DNA of 33,820 bases from Pantoea sp. 18069 (GTDB taxonomy: Bacteria > Pseudomonadota > Gammaproteobacteria > Burkholderiales > Burkholderiaceae_C): contig NZ_CACSJA010000046.1 of assembly GCF_902706035.1 (NCBI RefSeq), positions 1-33,820 of the forward strand, read 5' to 3'. The notes beneath the pieces are model-generated. The model was not told where the DNA came from. It worked only from the letters and a program-made list of their open reading frames with translations, and did not search any database. Positions 32,734-33,820 of this stretch are shown here, piece by piece. The translations under genes and the position numbers were made by a program. Numbering within the stretch: position 1 is the first letter of the stretch; each line of letters begins with the position of its first letter.

Positions 32734-32809
32734 GCGGCTGTAGCTCAGTGGATAGAGTATTGGCCTCCGAAGCCAAGGGTCGTGGGTTCGATCCCCGCCA
32801 GCCGCACCA
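32734..32809 (+). tRNA. tRNA-Arg (anticodon CCG)
   Basis: A 76-nt cloverleaf with acceptor GCGGCTG / CAGCCGC, D arm GCTCAGTGGATAGAGT, anticodon stem TTGGC / GCCAA with loop CTCCGAA (anticodon CCG, reading CGG), T arm GTGGGTTCGATCCCCGC and encoded CCA. It heads the four-tRNA block. Confidence 0.96.
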
Positions 32810-32851
32810 GTCTTGCGCGAAAGTGCAAAACAGGGCGAAAAAATAGCAGAT

Positions 32852-32882
32852 TTGTTTTTGGTCTCAAAAATGCTGCTACAAT
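32852..32882 (+). promoter_or_regulatory. Possible promoter of the tRNA-Tyr-Gly-Thr-tuf unit
   Basis: TACAAT (32877-32882) lies 11 nt before the mature tRNA-Tyr 5' end, with T-rich -35 candidates (TTGTTT at 19 nt or TTTTTG at 16 nt) in an AT-rich stretch. A start would fall just ahead of the tRNA. Confidence 0.4.
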
Positions 32883-32892
32883 CGAATTCTTC

Positions 32893-32978
32893 GGAGGGGT
32901 GCCCGAGTGGCTAAAGGGGGCAGACTGTAAATCTGTTGGCTTACGCCTACACTGGTTCGAATCCAGTCCCCTCCACCA
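32893..32978 (+). tRNA. tRNA-Tyr (anticodon GTA)
   Basis: An 86-nt class II tRNA with acceptor GGAGGGG / CCCCTCC, anticodon stem CAGA / TCTG with loop CTGTAAA (anticodon GTA), a long variable arm (TTGGCTTACGCCTAC), T arm CTGGTTCGAATCCAG and encoded CCA. Confidence 0.97.
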
Positions 32979-33033
32979 GTTTTGGTTGAAGAGTTTGATA
33001 GATGCGAATGCCCGCATCGACGCACAGAGAAGT

Positions 33034-33107
33034 GCGGGAGTAGTTCAATGGTAGAACCCTAGCCTTCCAAGCTAATGACGCGGGTTCGATTCCCGTCTCC
33101 CGCTCCA
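33034..33107 (+). tRNA. tRNA-Gly (anticodon TCC)
   Basis: A 74-nt cloverleaf with acceptor GCGGGAG / CTCCCGC, anticodon loop CTTCCAA (anticodon TCC), T arm GCGGGTTCGATTCCCGT and CCA. Same order as the E. coli tyrU-glyT-thrT-tufB block. Confidence 0.97.
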
Positions 33108-33156
33108 AATTGTGTGTAGCGTTATTTCTTTCGAATGGCCGCAAGGCGATTTGAAT

Positions 33157-33231
33157 GCCCATGTGGCTCAGTGGCAGAGCACTCCCTTGGTAAGGGAGAG
33201 GTCGCGGGTCCGATTCCCGCCATGGGCACCA
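33157..33231 (+). tRNA. tRNA-Thr (anticodon GGT)
   Basis: A 75-nt cloverleaf with acceptor GCCCATG / CATGGGC, anticodon stem CTCCC / GGGAG with loop TTGGTAA (anticodon GGT), T arm GCGGGTCCGATTCCCGC and CCA. It lies 75 nt upstream of the second tuf and is probably co-transcribed with it. Confidence 0.97.
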
Positions 33232-33306
33232 GCTTTCTGGTGCTTCCGCTAGATGGTTGCGCCGAGTCCTGTTGTGTAGTTAAAGATTTTTTTCGGAGTC
33301 GGAAAA

Positions 33307-33820
<514 letters not shown>

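Noticed and set aside
32734..32809. tRNA-Arg(CCG) as an attachment site for an integrated element
   Set aside because: tRNA-Arg genes are frequent integration sites, but here there is no integrase, no repeated 3' end and the tRNA block continues directly.

Overview
The window reads as chromosome of a high-GC betaproteobacterium, most likely family Comamonadaceae (Comamonas/Delftia/Acidovorax relatives). The reasons are the mannose-type EIIA / HPr / EI cluster, the cytochrome c' gene, the tRNA-Tyr-Gly-Thr-tuf block and a dispersed GC-rich intergenic repeat of a kind I associate with that family. No genus can be fixed from the sequence alone.

Layout, left to right. 1-5574 (+): the 3' end of one tuf gene, then the S10 cluster rpsJ, rplC, rplD, rplW, rplB, rpsS, rplV, rpsC, rplP, rpmC, rpsQ, closed by a strong intrinsic terminator. 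The spc genes (rplN onward) do not follow. 5692-9000: a peroxiredoxin (+), a 267-bp palindromic MITE-like element, a GNAT acetyltransferase and a cytochrome b561-type protein (-), a divergent cytochrome c' (+) and a TlpA-like thioredoxin (-). 9191-11848 (+): PTS EIIA-Man, HPr and Enzyme I. 11849-12248: a gap without a protein gene, holding a Fur-box promoter followed by stacked terminators (candidate small RNA). 12249-14445 (-): DUF493/YbeD, lipB, lipA (lipoate synthesis and attachment). 14701-21822 (+): the full ATP synthase operon atpI-BEFHAGDC with a terminator. 22018-24420 (-): a small lipoprotein and a LemA/TPM/TPM set. 24546-25671: an unrecognised gene (+) converging on a membrane-anchored class I cytochrome c (-). 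25872-31760 (-): an RND tripartite efflux operon (adaptor, pump, outer-membrane factor), divergent from its TetR/AcrR-type regulator (31961-32680 +). 32734-33231 (+): tRNA-Arg(CCG), Tyr(GTA), Gly(TCC), Thr(GGT). 33307-end (+): the 5' part of a second tuf gene.

Most genes are ordinary housekeeping. The less ordinary content is between genes. (1) Five copies of one GC-rich repeat, all in the same orientation relative to the upstream gene, start within about 12 nt of a stop codon, and two of them supply the stop. (2) An orphan transcription unit has a near-consensus Fur box over an extended -10 promoter and a terminator about 97 nt downstream, with no co-directional gene behind it: a candidate iron-responsive sRNA. 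(3) A MITE-like palindrome abuts and supplies the GNAT stop codon. (4) Stacked hairpins and an attenuator-like terminator lie between rpsJ and rplC rather than before rpsJ. (5) A perfect 18-bp palindrome sits inside the divergent efflux/TetR promoters and closely resembles the E. coli acrAB operator.
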